The notes: generated from the letters alone by a model not told the origin. A DNA stretch of 64,000 nt from Arenibacter echinorum (GCF_003259375.1 NZ_QLLN01000004.1:309100-373099), one strand, 5' to 3'. Positions 26,764 to 35,390 are shown, counted from the stretch's first letter. Numbers and translations: made by a program.

Positions 26764-28356
26764 CTAACTTTCCCAATGGTCAGCGATAATTTGATGTATT
26801 TCCGGATTATCCGAATCGGTATCCCCCAAGGCTTCCCTTTGCCTTAATATCTCCTCTTTCATTTCTTTAATGATATCCTTGTATTTAGGATTATCATAGG
26901 CGTTTCGAAGTTCCTTGGGATCCTGTTCCAAATCAAAGAATTCCCAATATTTATCTGGTTGTTCTTCTTTGGTGTATTCATTTACCTTGAGTCCGTTTCC
27001 ATAATAAAACGCAAGCTTATAACGCTCTCCCCTAATTCCAAAATGGCCAGGGCGGTCTTTGCTATGGTCCCAGTACCTGTAGTAGCCATGCTTGCGCCAA
27101 TCTGCAGCGGTATTGCCTTTTAAGTTCTCGCGAAAACTATGGCCCTGCATGGTTTCTGGATAATCAATACTGGCATAATCGGCGAACAGGGCGGAGAAAT
27201 CGGCATTTTCTATGATATCCTTATTCCTGGTTCCAGCAGGAATCTCTTTTGGATACCTAATTACAAAGGGCATGTGAATGGATTCCTCATAGATCAAACG
27301 CTTGTCGAACCATCCGTGCTCCCCTAAAAAATACCCCTGATCGGCCGTATATATCACTATGGTATTTTCTGCCAATCCCGACTTTTCCAAATAATCCAAA
27401 ATTCTGCCAATATTGTCATCAATGGCAGCTCCACAGCGCATAAAATCCTTTACAAATTTCTGATAGGTCTTCATTCTTGCCTCATCAGCACTTAGGCCCT
27501 CCACCGAGAAGGGCAATTCCGGATAGGCCATATAATCTTTTCTCAATTCAGGATCGGCAGTAGCATCCAAATAGCGCTTTTGCAGGTTGTCTATAGATTG
27601 CCCCTTAAAGACCCGCCCAGTAGTTTCTGCTCCACGATCATAGAAGGAATCCGGTACCGGAATTTCCTCATCGCGATATAGATGACTAAATCGTTCTGGG
27701 TAATCATAGGGTTCATGGGTAGCCTTAAAATGGCACATGGCCATAAAAGGTTTGGATTTGTCCCTGTTTTCTATCCATTCCATGGTTTTATCGGCAATGA
27801 TATCCGTACTGAAACCTTCCACTACCTTTCCACCCCCATAATAATCTTCCCAGTTATCAGCTGTTTTCAATCTTGGGTTCCAATAATCGCCCTGCCCGGG
27901 CAATACGGCATAATAATCAAACCCTGCCGGCTCCTGTTTTAAATGCCATTTCCCTATAATAGAGGTAGCATAACCGCCTTTTTGCAGTTCCTTCGCTATA
28001 TTGTTATGACTCGGGGATAAACCAGCACCTAGGGTAGTAACCCCATTAACGTGACTGTATTGTCCGGTTAGGATCGTTGCCCTACTGGGGGTACAAATGG
28101 AATTGGAAACCAAACAATTCTCCAGTACACAGCCTTCAGCTGCCAACCGTTTTATATTGGGATTGTGCACATAATCCTTAAGTATGCCCCCGTAAATTCC
28201 CCAGGCCTGGGCAGTATGATCGTCGGACATTATAAAAAGAATATTGGGTCTCTCCGAACTGTCCACTTTTTTTTCTTCCGTCTTATTCTTACAACTGGAG
28301 ATTGTTAAAAATAGGGCTAAGCCAAGTAAAGTTGCAAAGAATTTCATTTTCATCAT
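26764..28356 (-). CDS. Sulfatase, S1 family (HexNAc-6-sulfatase-like)
   Basis: A 530-residue sulfatase lipoprotein (lipobox TISSC, Cys22). ERPNILFIMSDDHTAQAWGIYGG carries the first metal ligands. The formylglycine motif is NSICTPSRATILTGQYSHVNGV with Cys88 (C-T-P-S-R). Further blocks: SIIGKWHLK, MAMCHFKATHEPYDYP, TIVIYTADQGYFLGEHGWFDKRLIYEESIHMPFVIRYP and a C-terminal DUF4976-like segment (YYRYWDHSKDRPGHFGIRGERYKLAFYYGNG). These features recall the S1 group that includes N-acetylglucosamine-6-O-sulfatases, which fits the GH20 gene in the cluster; exact subfamily is uncertain. It is the first gene of the minus-strand cluster, following the 412-bp control region. Confidence 0.95.
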   Translation of the reverse strand: MMKMKFFATLLGLALFLTISSCKNKTEEKKVDSSERPNILFIMSDDHTAQAWGIYGGILKDYVHNPNIKRLAAEGCVLENCLVSNSICTPSRATILTGQYSHVNGVTTLGAGLSPSHNNIAKELQKGGYATSIIGKWHLKQEPAGFDYYAVLPGQGDYWNPRLKTADNWEDYYGGGKVVEGFSTDIIADKTMEWIENRDKSKPFMAMCHFKATHEPYDYPERFSHLYRDEEIPVPDSFYDRGAETTGRVFKGQSIDNLQKRYLDATADPELRKDYMAYPELPFSVEGLSADEARMKTYQKFVKDFMRCGAAIDDNIGRILDYLEKSGLAENTIVIYTADQGYFLGEHGWFDKRLIYEESIHMPFVIRYPKEIPAGTRNKDIIENADFSALFADYASIDYPETMQGHSFRENLKGNTAADWRKHGYYRYWDHSKDRPGHFGIRGERYKLAFYYGNGLKVNEYTKEEQPDKYWEFFDLEQDPKELRNAYDNPKYKDIIKEMKEEILRQREALGDTDSDNPEIHQIIADHWES

Positions 28357-28589
28357 GCTTGATATATTTTAAAACTTAATTTCTGTAAAATTAACTTTTA
28401 AAACCAAAAGATAGCTTTTAACACTAGTTATTGGGATAATTATACTGTTATTGAAGTCAATAATCGATGGTGTTTTAAACCATCTGGACTTCATTCTATA
28501 ATCAAATTCTATGGTCCAATTTGTAAAATGCCTGGGGTTCTATTTAAATGACTTCTAGATTTTTCTGGATTGGGCATTAAAATGCATAA
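28357..28589. other. Control region upstream of the glycan-degradation cluster
   Basis: AT-rich non-coding sequence between the cluster's first gene and the terminator of the preceding operon. Apart from the palindrome at 28448-28493 I see no gene or repeat. A promoter for the minus-strand cluster must lie here, but I cannot place a convincing -33/-7 pair. Confidence 0.4.
28448..28493. promoter_or_regulatory. Palindromic operator-like site and nested hairpin upstream of the sulfatase/GH cluster
   Basis: TTATTG-AAGT-CAATAA (28448-28463) is a perfect 6-bp inverted repeat with a 4-bp spacer. It overlaps a larger nested structure: TGAAGTC (28452-28458) pairs with GACTTCA (28487-28493), and inside it GATGGT (28466-28471) pairs with ACCATC (28479-28484). 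It lies about 95-135 bp upstream of the first gene of the cluster. The two structures exclude each other, so it could be an operator or a leader-RNA switch. Confidence 0.45.
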
Positions 28590-28616
28590 AAAAAGGGAGA
28601 AATAGCCTCCCTTTTT
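28590..28616 (-). terminator. Rho-independent terminator of the YHYH/SCO operon
   Basis: A 9-10 bp stem AAAAGGGAG (28591-28599) / CTCCCTTTT (28607-28615) with a 7-base loop. Read on the minus strand the stem is followed by a run of seven T. It lies about 150 bp past the DUF6090 stop codon and separates that operon from the sulfatase cluster. Confidence 0.8.
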
Positions 28617-28768
28617 AATCTAACTAAACTAACCAAGAGGCGTATACCCCTTATGCTTTATAGGACTATTGCCGCCTAAATCTTCGCTTTCTGGAATACC
28701 GTAAACAAACCTCACTGTAGGCAGGTAGATTTAAGCACTACCTCTCACTGGTCAAAAAAGAAGTACTA

Positions 28769-29533
28769 TTATAAATTTTCTGAAGGATACCCCAGCTCCT
28801 GTCGTAATTTTAGGCCCATGACCTGAGTCCTATTCCTTAATTTTTTGGCTTGGGTCAAAAGGTTTTCAGTTTGCAACAATCTATCCACCAAGGCGTTCTG
28901 ATATTCCTTGGTATTTAGCAATGTATAATAATTGGACATTCTTCCAAAGTCCCTGATTTTATTGTACTTAGGACTATCCTGTGGCAGTATATCCACTAAG
29001 GCAAGATGCTTTTCCAATACCGGCTGCAAGTGATTGACCACTATATCGTTGATCTTTGCATCTGTTATTTTAAATTCAGCAATTTCCGTGGGGTAGTTGG
29101 AGATAAGGGTTTTTAGAGAATCACTTTCAATAATCTCAAATTTAGAGGTACTTATTACCGAATTTAATGCCCCGTCCAGCAAGACCATTGGCGCATAATT
29201 AATGTGCACAATGGTATCCTTGGCCCCTGGCGTAATTTTTTCGGGAGCAAGGCCAACATAGTTTAAGGTAGCTTCCAATCTGTTAACATTGTTAGAGTAC
29301 TTGACGATGCCCTCATTAAGAACTTTCAAATTTGTGTTCAATTCTTCATACAGGCTATGATAGATTTTCATCTCCACTATCCGGTTTTTCCTGATTTCAT
29401 TTAAATCGTTGATTTTCCATGCAATCAAAATACCTATTACTATCAGGAATATTTCTCCAAAAGCATATAAAAGATAACTTTTGAATTTTCCGGAAAATAT
29501 GAAACCCCGTCGAATTTTAGCAAATAAGCGCAT
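28769..29533 (-). CDS. DUF6090 family membrane protein
   Basis: A 254-residue protein of the DUF6090 pattern seen in Flavobacteriia: a basic N-terminus RLFAKIRRGFIFSGKFKSYLLYAFGEIFLIVIGILIAWKINDLNE with one transmembrane helix (residues about 22-42). A largely alpha-helical extracytoplasmic domain follows, with coiled-coil character (IYHSLYEELNTNLKVLNEGIVKYSNNVNRLE). Function is unknown in the literature I recall. It is the last gene of the unit YHYH - MORN-like - SCO - DUF6090, only 5 bp after the SCO gene, and is followed by the terminator. A role as a membrane anchor or partner of the SCO lipoprotein is a guess from position. Confidence 0.8.
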   Translation of the reverse strand: MRLFAKIRRGFIFSGKFKSYLLYAFGEIFLIVIGILIAWKINDLNEIRKNRIVEMKIYHSLYEELNTNLKVLNEGIVKYSNNVNRLEATLNYVGLAPEKITPGAKDTIVHINYAPMVLLDGALNSVISTSKFEIIESDSLKTLISNYPTEIAEFKITDAKINDIVVNHLQPVLEKHLALVDILPQDSPKYNKIRDFGRMSNYYTLLNTKEYQNALVDRLLQTENLLTQAKKLRNRTQVMGLKLRQELGYPSENL

Positions 29534-29538
29534 AGCAG

Positions 29539-30231
29539 CTACTCCAATTTTAAAGCTTTGATATCCGTAATGAGTTGGGCTATGGATGCCCTGTTCAACC
29601 CATTATAAATACCCCTAATATGTTTGTTTTTATCTACAAGCAAAAAGTTTTCCGTGTGCAAAAAGTCGTTTATATCCTTTGGCACTCCCAAATCATTTTC
29701 TACAAAATATTGATTTCTTCCCAGATTGTAAATTTCCGTTTTATCCCCTGTAACCAAATGCCATTTATTATCCATTACCCCATTTTTTTGGGCATAGTTT
29801 TTAAGTACAGGGACAGAATCTATAGAGGGAGTTACCGAGTGTGATAGCAATAGCACCTCAGGATCGTCCTTAAAAGCCTCTTGCACCTTGACCATATTTC
29901 CGGTCATCTTTAGACAAATTCCGGGACAGGTGGTAAAGAAGAAATCCGCTATATAGATTTTATCCTCAAAAGTCTTTTGGGAAACAGTATCCCCTAGTTG
30001 ATTTAGGAGTTTGAAATCCGGGATTTTATGAAAACTTTTTTCTTCCCCACTATTGGGCATTATCCAATAGGGCGTAAAGGATTCATCACTGTAATAGGGA
30101 AGGTATTCCACCCTACTGGTCTCCACCACTTCTACGGTCTCCTTTTTTACTTGTTTTTTACAACTCCCAAGAAGTGTCAACAAACAAACTAAAACCAACC
30201 CAATCTTCTTAATCCCTAACAACAACTTCAT
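29539..30231 (-). CDS. SCO1/SenC family copper-chaperone-like lipoprotein
   Basis: A 230-residue thioredoxin-fold protein of the SCO family. The lipobox LLGSC gives a periplasmic lipoprotein. The copper-binding motif CPGIC (Cys102 and Cys106) lies in ADFFFTTCPGICLKMTGNM, and the third ligand is probably His192 in FLHTENFLLVDKNKHIRGIYNG. All three ligands expected of a Cu-binding SCO are present. Known: SCO proteins deliver copper to the CuA site of cytochrome oxidase or act as thiol reductases. No oxidase genes are nearby; instead it is embedded among YHYH, MORN-like and DUF6090 genes. It overlaps the upstream MORN-like gene by 23 bases, so expression is coupled. Copper handling for YHYH partners is an inference. 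Confidence 0.92.
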   Translation of the reverse strand: MKLLLGIKKIGLVLVCLLTLLGSCKKQVKKETVEVVETSRVEYLPYYSDESFTPYWIMPNSGEEKSFHKIPDFKLLNQLGDTVSQKTFEDKIYIADFFFTTCPGICLKMTGNMVKVQEAFKDDPEVLLLSHSVTPSIDSVPVLKNYAQKNGVMDNKWHLVTGDKTEIYNLGRNQYFVENDLGVPKDINDFLHTENFLLVDKNKHIRGIYNGLNRASIAQLITDIKALKLE

Positions 30232-30808
30232 CTTCTAATTTATAACATGAATTAGCCCTGAGCATCCCAAAAATGCGTCCGTTTTTGGCCTCATAATTAA
30301 CATATAAGGTCCCGTTTGGCAGCCAAGCCTTTTGTAAACCTTCTTCTTTTCCTTCTATCAATTGCCTTACTTTGGACAATTGCCCGGTAGCATACCATTG
30401 TTTTTCCTCTCCTTGCTTTAAGCCATTAACATAATTGGATTCTTCCGCCAGCACCCCGTTTTCCCACCAACTTTTATATACCCCAACCAATTTGTTCTGA
30501 CTATAGGTAGATTCTACCCTAAGCACCCCATTTTCGGACCATCTTCTTGCCAGGCCTTCTCTTTTCCCATTAAGAAACCCTAGTCTTTCAGCCAAGGTAT
30601 CATTGGCGTGAAATTTCAACGAATAGCCATTGTAAGGCTGGTTTTTGTAATACCATTTGCCTTCTATTTGGTTAAGGGCCAGGTCCTGTTTGGATACCTC
30701 AGCACTATCTATTACAATAGATTTCCCAATCTCACTTTTAACACCAGGTGCCTGCTTACAATTTAACAGGGAAAAGGCCGTCAAAAATAATAGGATTAAT
30801 GGTCGCAT
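30209..30808 (-). CDS. MORN-like / YwqK-family repeat lipoprotein
   Basis: A 199-residue lipoprotein (lipobox FSLLNC) carrying at least five MORN-variant repeats of the form NGKREGLARRWSENGVLRVES, NKLVGVYKSWWENGVLAEES, NGLKQGEEKQWYATGQLSKV and EGKEEGLQKAWLPNGTLYV. This is the repeat that automatic annotation often calls 'YwqK family antitoxin'. Nothing in the context supports a toxin-antitoxin role: there is no paired small toxin gene, and the protein is exported. Known: such repeats form elongated beta-sheets used for protein or membrane contact. Position between a YHYH gene (9 bp) and an overlapping SCO gene suggests an envelope accessory role. Confidence 0.85.
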   Translation of the reverse strand: MRPLILLFLTAFSLLNCKQAPGVKSEIGKSIVIDSAEVSKQDLALNQIEGKWYYKNQPYNGYSLKFHANDTLAERLGFLNGKREGLARRWSENGVLRVESTYSQNKLVGVYKSWWENGVLAEESNYVNGLKQGEEKQWYATGQLSKVRQLIEGKEEGLQKAWLPNGTLYVNYEAKNGRIFGMLRANSCYKLEDEVVVRD

Positions 30809-30817
30809 AATTTCCTT

Positions 30818-31582
30818 TTAGTATCCTTGATAAGGACCAGCAAAAGCCAAATAAGATCCTGTTGTAGAATACAATTCATTAATAATATGATAGTGATACT
30901 CCTCCGCTCCATCGGTATATTGGGTAGCCGTTGTATGTCCGCCAGAAGCATCCAAATCTGTTGGGTAGGTTCCTGTGGAAGTACACTTTCTACCGTAAAG
31001 AAAAACCCCGTCCAAGAGTATCCCCACTAAATTCTCATCATCATCAGTGAAAGCCTTGGGCTCCAAGTGGTAATGGTATACCCCTGGGCCTATATGGGCA
31101 CCTGTCCAATCCAAACTAGCCGCAGCCTGATTTAATGGGCCGCCTCCTTCCTGATCGTTAAAAATGGAAGCCCCACTTACGGCAATACCGATAGTATTCA
31201 GTTGGGTGGATACTGTGTTACCGGTTAAATTAGGGGTTGCATCCACCATAATGGTAGTGGCGTTGTTGTTACTGGACATGATGCTTGGCGTTCTAGCCAC
31301 ATCGGGTTCCTCCTTATATAGGGCATTTCCTTCTCCCCAATAAACCGTTTCATGGTTGGGCAAACCAGTAGTTTCTATTACTACATTGGACCCATCCAAA
31401 TAAATAGAGGTGGCATCGGAATTAAAGGCTGAAAATGCAGCGTGCAATTCGGTTACAACGGTTTCTTCAGTATCTTCATCCGAAGCGCTATCGGCACTAC
31501 AGGCAATTAGGGTAGTTAACAACAAGGCCGAGCCCAGTGCTATTGCAGTGATATATTTATTCACTTTTGTTTCTTTTTTCAT
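30818..31582 (-). CDS. YHYH domain-containing lipoprotein
   Basis: A 254-residue lipoprotein (lipobox LIAC, Cys28) of the YHYH family (PF14240). The diagnostic Tyr-His-Tyr-His motif occurs twice, at residues 169-172 (GPGVYHYHLEP) and 229-232 (EEYHYHIINE), with the typical LVGILLDGVFLYGRKC between them and an ASGGHTTATQ block. I use the ATG at 31582; a TTG at 31591 is possible. Known: the family is widespread but has no established function. Inference: paired His motifs in an exported protein, next to a copper-type SCO protein, suggest metal binding. A second YHYH gene lies at 34377-35390. It heads a tight four-gene unit ending at the terminator near 28600. Confidence 0.88.
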   Translation of the reverse strand: MKKETKVNKYITAIALGSALLLTTLIACSADSASDEDTEETVVTELHAAFSAFNSDATSIYLDGSNVVIETTGLPNHETVYWGEGNALYKEEPDVARTPSIMSSNNNATTIMVDATPNLTGNTVSTQLNTIGIAVSGASIFNDQEGGGPLNQAAASLDWTGAHIGPGVYHYHLEPKAFTDDDENLVGILLDGVFLYGRKCTSTGTYPTDLDASGGHTTATQYTDGAEEYHYHIINELYSTTGSYLAFAGPYQGY

Positions 31583-31754
31583 ATCCTTCAATTTTGGGGG
31601 TTTACGTTGTTACTTTTGTCTATTCTGAATTTATGTTAAAACAAATCTCGTAAATTGGGCAACATGAAAATCTTCAAATCCATGAACTGCCCACTCTTTT
31701 AAGTCAATAATGGATATGGATCGGTAAACCAATTTTTAGCCCAATGACTTTAGG

Positions 31755-31895
31755 CTATTTTACGGGTTTTATCATTTTATAAATGACCAACACAGCCAGT
31801 ACAATTACAATACATGAAACAATAAAGGCCCACCAGAGGTTGGGTTCATTACCCGAAATTTTGAATAGGCCCCATATGTTTTTCCATAATTCCAT
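31755..31895 (-). CDS. Small single-pass membrane protein (46 aa)
   Basis: A 46-codon frame from ATG at 31895 to TAG. The residues before the helix are rich in Trp (LWKNIWGLF, NEPNLWWAF). One confident transmembrane helix follows (about residues 24-41, FIVSCIVIVLAVLVIY) and then a basic tail KMIKPVK, the arrangement of a genuine small inner-membrane protein rather than random sequence. It lies between the DUF6702-like membrane protein gene and the YHYH gene, on the same strand. Family not recognised; it may be an accessory subunit of the cluster. No strong ribosome binding site is visible, which is normal in Bacteroidota. Confidence 0.55.
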   Translation of the reverse strand: MELWKNIWGLFKISGNEPNLWWAFIVSCIVIVLAVLVIYKMIKPVK

Positions 31896-32052
31896 TAGCT
31901 AATTATCTTTGTTAAATTGTATTTCAATTACTTTGATTAGAATGCGCCATATTATTCTCTATTCATTGAACATAAGGGGCCATAGCTGATATATCGCTAC
32001 TATGTAGTTGTTATTTCCTAAAATCTCCGCTAGAGGTACCCAAAAATTTATA

Positions 32053-32715
32053 TCAGCGAACTATGGTAAGAGGCACTTCTTTAGATTTATTGGACTTATT
32101 AAATAAATGGCCTACCCCCAACACTGTCAAGCCCAAAATCAATATAGCTGCAACACCCAATACAATGACCCCTATACCGGTCGAAAAAAAACTAGCTTCA
32201 TTTTTGCCTACTTCCACGAATTGATTTCCAGCTACCGCCAACGAAAGGTTGTGATCGTTGGCATTGTTCAAAACAAATCGTTCTTTACTAAATCCTTCCT
32301 TTAAAATAATTAGGGCACTTTGATTTTGGTGAATGTCCTTAAAGGCCGTGTTTATAACAACCACTGAATTTATATTCTCGGGAATATCATATACTTCGAA
32401 AACCACCATGGTTTCATGTCCAAGTTTTACGGCTCCATTCCCGAAAGCTATATCCTCTCCCCCATTGACACTGATATGAAGGTTGTTTTTAATATGCTCC
32501 AACACCATATGTTGAAACTCCTCTGGAGTTTGATAAGGTGTTTCAGCAAAATGGGTCCTAACTTCCTGCTGAAAAGCTGTTAAGGATGCACTTATCTGTA
32601 ATACCCAACTGTTTTTTCCCTTTTCCACCAGCATTGTGGTGGAAACATTGGGATTGTGGGCAAAACTTGCCATTGAAAACCCCAACGCAACTAACAGTAA
32701 CATGTATTTTTTCAT
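32053..32715 (-). CDS. Exported single-pass membrane protein, DUF6702/HupE N-domain-like
   Basis: A 220-residue protein: signal peptide ending SMASFAH, an extracytoplasmic beta-rich domain (residues about 20-165), one transmembrane helix (about 180-205, GIGVIVLGVAAILILGLTVLG) and a short basic tail. The domain begins at a His after the signal (HNPNVSTTML) and contains NNLHISVNGG, KLGHETMVVFEV, FKDIHQNQSALIILKEG and RFVLNNANDHNLSLAV. This pattern recalls the exported N-terminal domain of DUF6702 and HupE/UreJ-type metal permeases, but here the multi-helix permease is replaced by one helix. That similarity is from memory and uncertain. It sits 27 bp after the Cthe_2159-like gene. Confidence 0.6.
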   Translation of the reverse strand: MKKYMLLLVALGFSMASFAHNPNVSTTMLVEKGKNSWVLQISASLTAFQQEVRTHFAETPYQTPEEFQHMVLEHIKNNLHISVNGGEDIAFGNGAVKLGHETMVVFEVYDIPENINSVVVINTAFKDIHQNQSALIILKEGFSKERFVLNNANDHNLSLAVAGNQFVEVGKNEASFFSTGIGVIVLGVAAILILGLTVLGVGHLFNKSNKSKEVPLTIVR

Positions 32716-32742
32716 CTGTTTGTATTTTTTTAATAATATTAA

Positions 32743-34320
32743 TTACCTCTGGCCCCCTTCACCGGGCTCTCCAGTTGGTCCCAAATCTCCACCAATTTGT
32801 GTAACTGTGCTGTTTATTGTAAACGAATCACCTAAATATGTTCCTCCACTATATGTCCCGGAGGTGTACAATCCGTTAACTTCAGTACCACTACTTACAC
32901 TTCCGCCTGTGTAAATTTTATAAGTTTTACCTGTTTCCAATTTTGCATTGGAGTAAATAATGGTATTTACGCTATAAGGCACTTGATAAGTAAGGGCTTC
33001 CGTACCATCTTCCGATTGAATATTTAATAGTGTATTTGAGCTAACTCCATCAAAAATCACCGAGTTTTGCGTGCTTTCACTTACTGTAGGAAATGAAGTA
33101 TTTAATGCCAATCCCAAAATGGTTCCTCCGGTAATTTTAAATAGATTATCATCGGTGTCAAAACTACCGTCAGGTTCATCGGTCCTTACTGATATAGCAA
33201 TGGTTGTACCACCTGTAATGGTAATCCCTGCGTTACTATCAATGGCATCATTAAGGGTACTGTAAACATAGATGTCCCCTCCGTTAATATATAAATTCCC
33301 AATAGCATTTAGGCCATCATCATAAGCAGAGATATTTATGGTGCCGTCATTAATGGTCATTATTCCCTTTGCTTCTATTCCTTCGCCTTCGGAAGTGTTT
33401 ATCACAAAATCTCCCCCATTAATAGTTACGTTGGGTGTAATGGAATCATCTGGTTCTTCCTCATCATCAATGTCATAAGAGGCTACAATTCCATCATCAA
33501 CAGCATTTATGTTAAATGTTCCATCGTTGATAATAATATAGCCTTCTTCGCAATCCATTCCGTCGCTACTTGCCGTTAAATTAAGCGTACCCCCGTCTAC
33601 AATTATGTAATCGTTGGTGTGTATGGCATCCGATGCTGCTTCCGTAACCGTGATTGTTCCGCTAATTACCCTAACGTAATCATCACTGGTTATACCGTGC
33701 TTGTAGTTTCCTGCAACGTTCAATGCTCCTGAACCGCAAAAAACCAATTGCCCTTCACTAAAAAATGTTGCTTTAGCATCTTCGTCATCAGGGATATTGC
33801 TATAACTTGATGCATCTGTCAAACTACTTGTACCCTCCAATATCACAAAAATGGTTTTTGAAGATTGTATATTGATTGCAGGTCCGTCTGTGTTGGTGAT
33901 ACTTAAATCAGTTAACGATAATTTGAATTTTTTATCGCTATAAATTTTTAACATACCATCGGTTGTTGTTCCCGATACCTCATAAGCTACTTCTGAAATA
34001 GAGGAATTAATGGTAACATCGGCACCGTCTTGCGTAATTACCACATCATCTGGAACAGGATTTGTAATGGTAGCCGATGTATTTGAAAATACAATTTGCA
34101 CTGTATTTCCAAAAGTGGCATTTTCCACTAAATCATCTTCATCGGCACCTGTGTTATCGGTATCCCCTTCAGCAGTGCCTGTAGAGTTTGTGCTTGTAAT
34201 TACAATATCTTCTGATGTTGCAACTATATCGATCTCACTTTCATCATCACTACTGCAAGCTGCAAAAACAGCGAATACTACAGCTAAAATCCCTAGTTTT
34301 TTAAATATTGTGTACTTCAT
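32743..34320 (-). CDS. Cthe_2159-type carbohydrate-binding beta-helix lipoprotein
   Basis: A 525-residue lipoprotein (lipobox FAAC) matching the 'carbohydrate-binding domain-containing protein' family (PF14262, founded on Cthe_2159). Hallmarks are the repeated rungs of a parallel beta-helix: VRVISGTITVTEAASDAIHTNDYIIVDGGTLNLTASSDGMDCEEGYIIINDGTFNINAVDDGI, GDFVINTSEGEGIEAKG and LYINGGDIYVYSTLNDAIDSN. The acidic Asp-Gly turns are potential Ca2+ sites. The C-terminal part is a beta domain ending in a glycine-rich GDLGPTGEPGEGGQR tail. Known: the founding member binds polygalacturonic acid, and homologues often accompany CotH kinases, absent here. It follows the YHYH gene by 56 bp. Confidence 0.85.
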   Translation of the reverse strand: MKYTIFKKLGILAVVFAVFAACSSDDESEIDIVATSEDIVITSTNSTGTAEGDTDNTGADEDDLVENATFGNTVQIVFSNTSATITNPVPDDVVITQDGADVTINSSISEVAYEVSGTTTDGMLKIYSDKKFKLSLTDLSITNTDGPAINIQSSKTIFVILEGTSSLTDASSYSNIPDDEDAKATFFSEGQLVFCGSGALNVAGNYKHGITSDDYVRVISGTITVTEAASDAIHTNDYIIVDGGTLNLTASSDGMDCEEGYIIINDGTFNINAVDDGIVASYDIDDEEEPDDSITPNVTINGGDFVINTSEGEGIEAKGIMTINDGTINISAYDDGLNAIGNLYINGGDIYVYSTLNDAIDSNAGITITGGTTIAISVRTDEPDGSFDTDDNLFKITGGTILGLALNTSFPTVSESTQNSVIFDGVSSNTLLNIQSEDGTEALTYQVPYSVNTIIYSNAKLETGKTYKIYTGGSVSSGTEVNGLYTSGTYSGGTYLGDSFTINSTVTQIGGDLGPTGEPGEGGQR

Positions 34321-34376
34321 AATTCCTTTATTTTAGATAAACACCAATCTTGTTAAGACTCTTTCTGAGCACTATT

Positions 34377-35390
34377 TTAATTGACGTAAGCTCCCTTTAA
34401 ACCATTTATAAAATTGTTATTACCAGCAGTGTCTACATGGTAATGATATCCTCTAGTATCATCCATGTGCCCACGTAATTCATCCAAGTCGGAAGGACTA
34501 TCGCCATTGGCATCTTCCAATGCATATATTCCAAATCCGTCCAAGGCATATCCTATTAAAGCGGCATGCCCATCTTCTTGTACTATTTGGGTACCGAATC
34601 CTGTAGCAGCATGGTAGTGATAGCCCTGATGTACATTAATATGTCCGCCGGCATCATCAAAAGGGGCGAGTGTGTAGGCACTTAAAATATTATCCACGGG
34701 TGCAGGAGCAGAAAATTCAATACCGTTCAAAGCTACTCCACGAGTGGAAGGTGCCGAAGTGCCTGCTCCTGGAGGTCCTCCTCCAGCTCCTGCCGTGGTA
34801 AACATAACAGCATTGGCCTGAATTACCGGGGTAATTGGTATGGTCCAAGTTTGTGTAAGATCCGTAATATAGGAAGGAAGGCATTCTACGCAGAAGTTTT
34901 CGTATTCGGCACCTACATTTGGATTGGCAGCATTAATACAATCATCTTCGGTATCCGTTATATAAACATCTCCGTTTGCATCATACATTAACCAATTGGA
35001 ATCGTTATAAAATGTCGCCATATTCTCAATAAAGGCACCATCCACGTCATATACTACTCCGCCTTCCAGCCAAATTCCTCCTTCTTCAGCACTATCTGCA
35101 ATGTTATCAGGGCACCATGGACCCATTGTATGATCCGAGGGTAAACTGCCCGTAACAATTTGATAACAATCTGTTTCCGTCCCATCAGATAAGGTGCAGG
35201 GCACCGTGGTAATGGTAACCGAGCCGTCACTTGTCAGGAAATATGAAGCATCAACATTTACAACATCAGAGTCATCTACTGTTTCGCTATCATCCGTACC
35301 GTCCGTAGTATCCTCACTATCATTGCTGCAGCTAAGGCAGGACATGAGGAGCACGGTAACTAACATTAAATATGAAAATTTATTCGTCAT
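34377..35390 (-). CDS. YHYH domain-containing lipoprotein
   Basis: A 337-residue lipoprotein with a tandem lipobox-like CLSC (Cys18 or Cys21) and an acidic Ser/Thr/Asp linker to residue about 45. The YHYH domain (PF14240) has two YHYH motifs, at residues 257-260 (VHQGYHYHAATG) and 315-318 (TRGYHYHVDT), plus ALIGYALDGFGIYAL between them and a GHMDDTRG block. It is longer than the second YHYH protein (30818-31582), with an extra N-terminal region carrying a Cys-rich stretch (FCVECLP). The gene follows the EF-hand gene by 35 bp. The repeat of a rare family in one cluster points to non-redundant roles of the two proteins. Confidence 0.88.
   Translation of the reverse strand: MTNKFSYLMLVTVLLMSCLSCSNDSEDTTDGTDDSETVDDSDVVNVDASYFLTSDGSVTITTVPCTLSDGTETDCYQIVTGSLPSDHTMGPWCPDNIADSAEEGGIWLEGGVVYDVDGAFIENMATFYNDSNWLMYDANGDVYITDTEDDCINAANPNVGAEYENFCVECLPSYITDLTQTWTIPITPVIQANAVMFTTAGAGGGPPGAGTSAPSTRGVALNGIEFSAPAPVDNILSAYTLAPFDDAGGHINVHQGYHYHAATGFGTQIVQEDGHAALIGYALDGFGIYALEDANGDSPSDLDELRGHMDDTRGYHYHVDTAGNNNFINGLKGAYVN

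Noticed and set aside
30209..30808. Toxin-antitoxin antitoxin (YwqK label)
   Set aside because: Exported MORN-like repeat lipoprotein with no toxin partner; the label is a naming habit.
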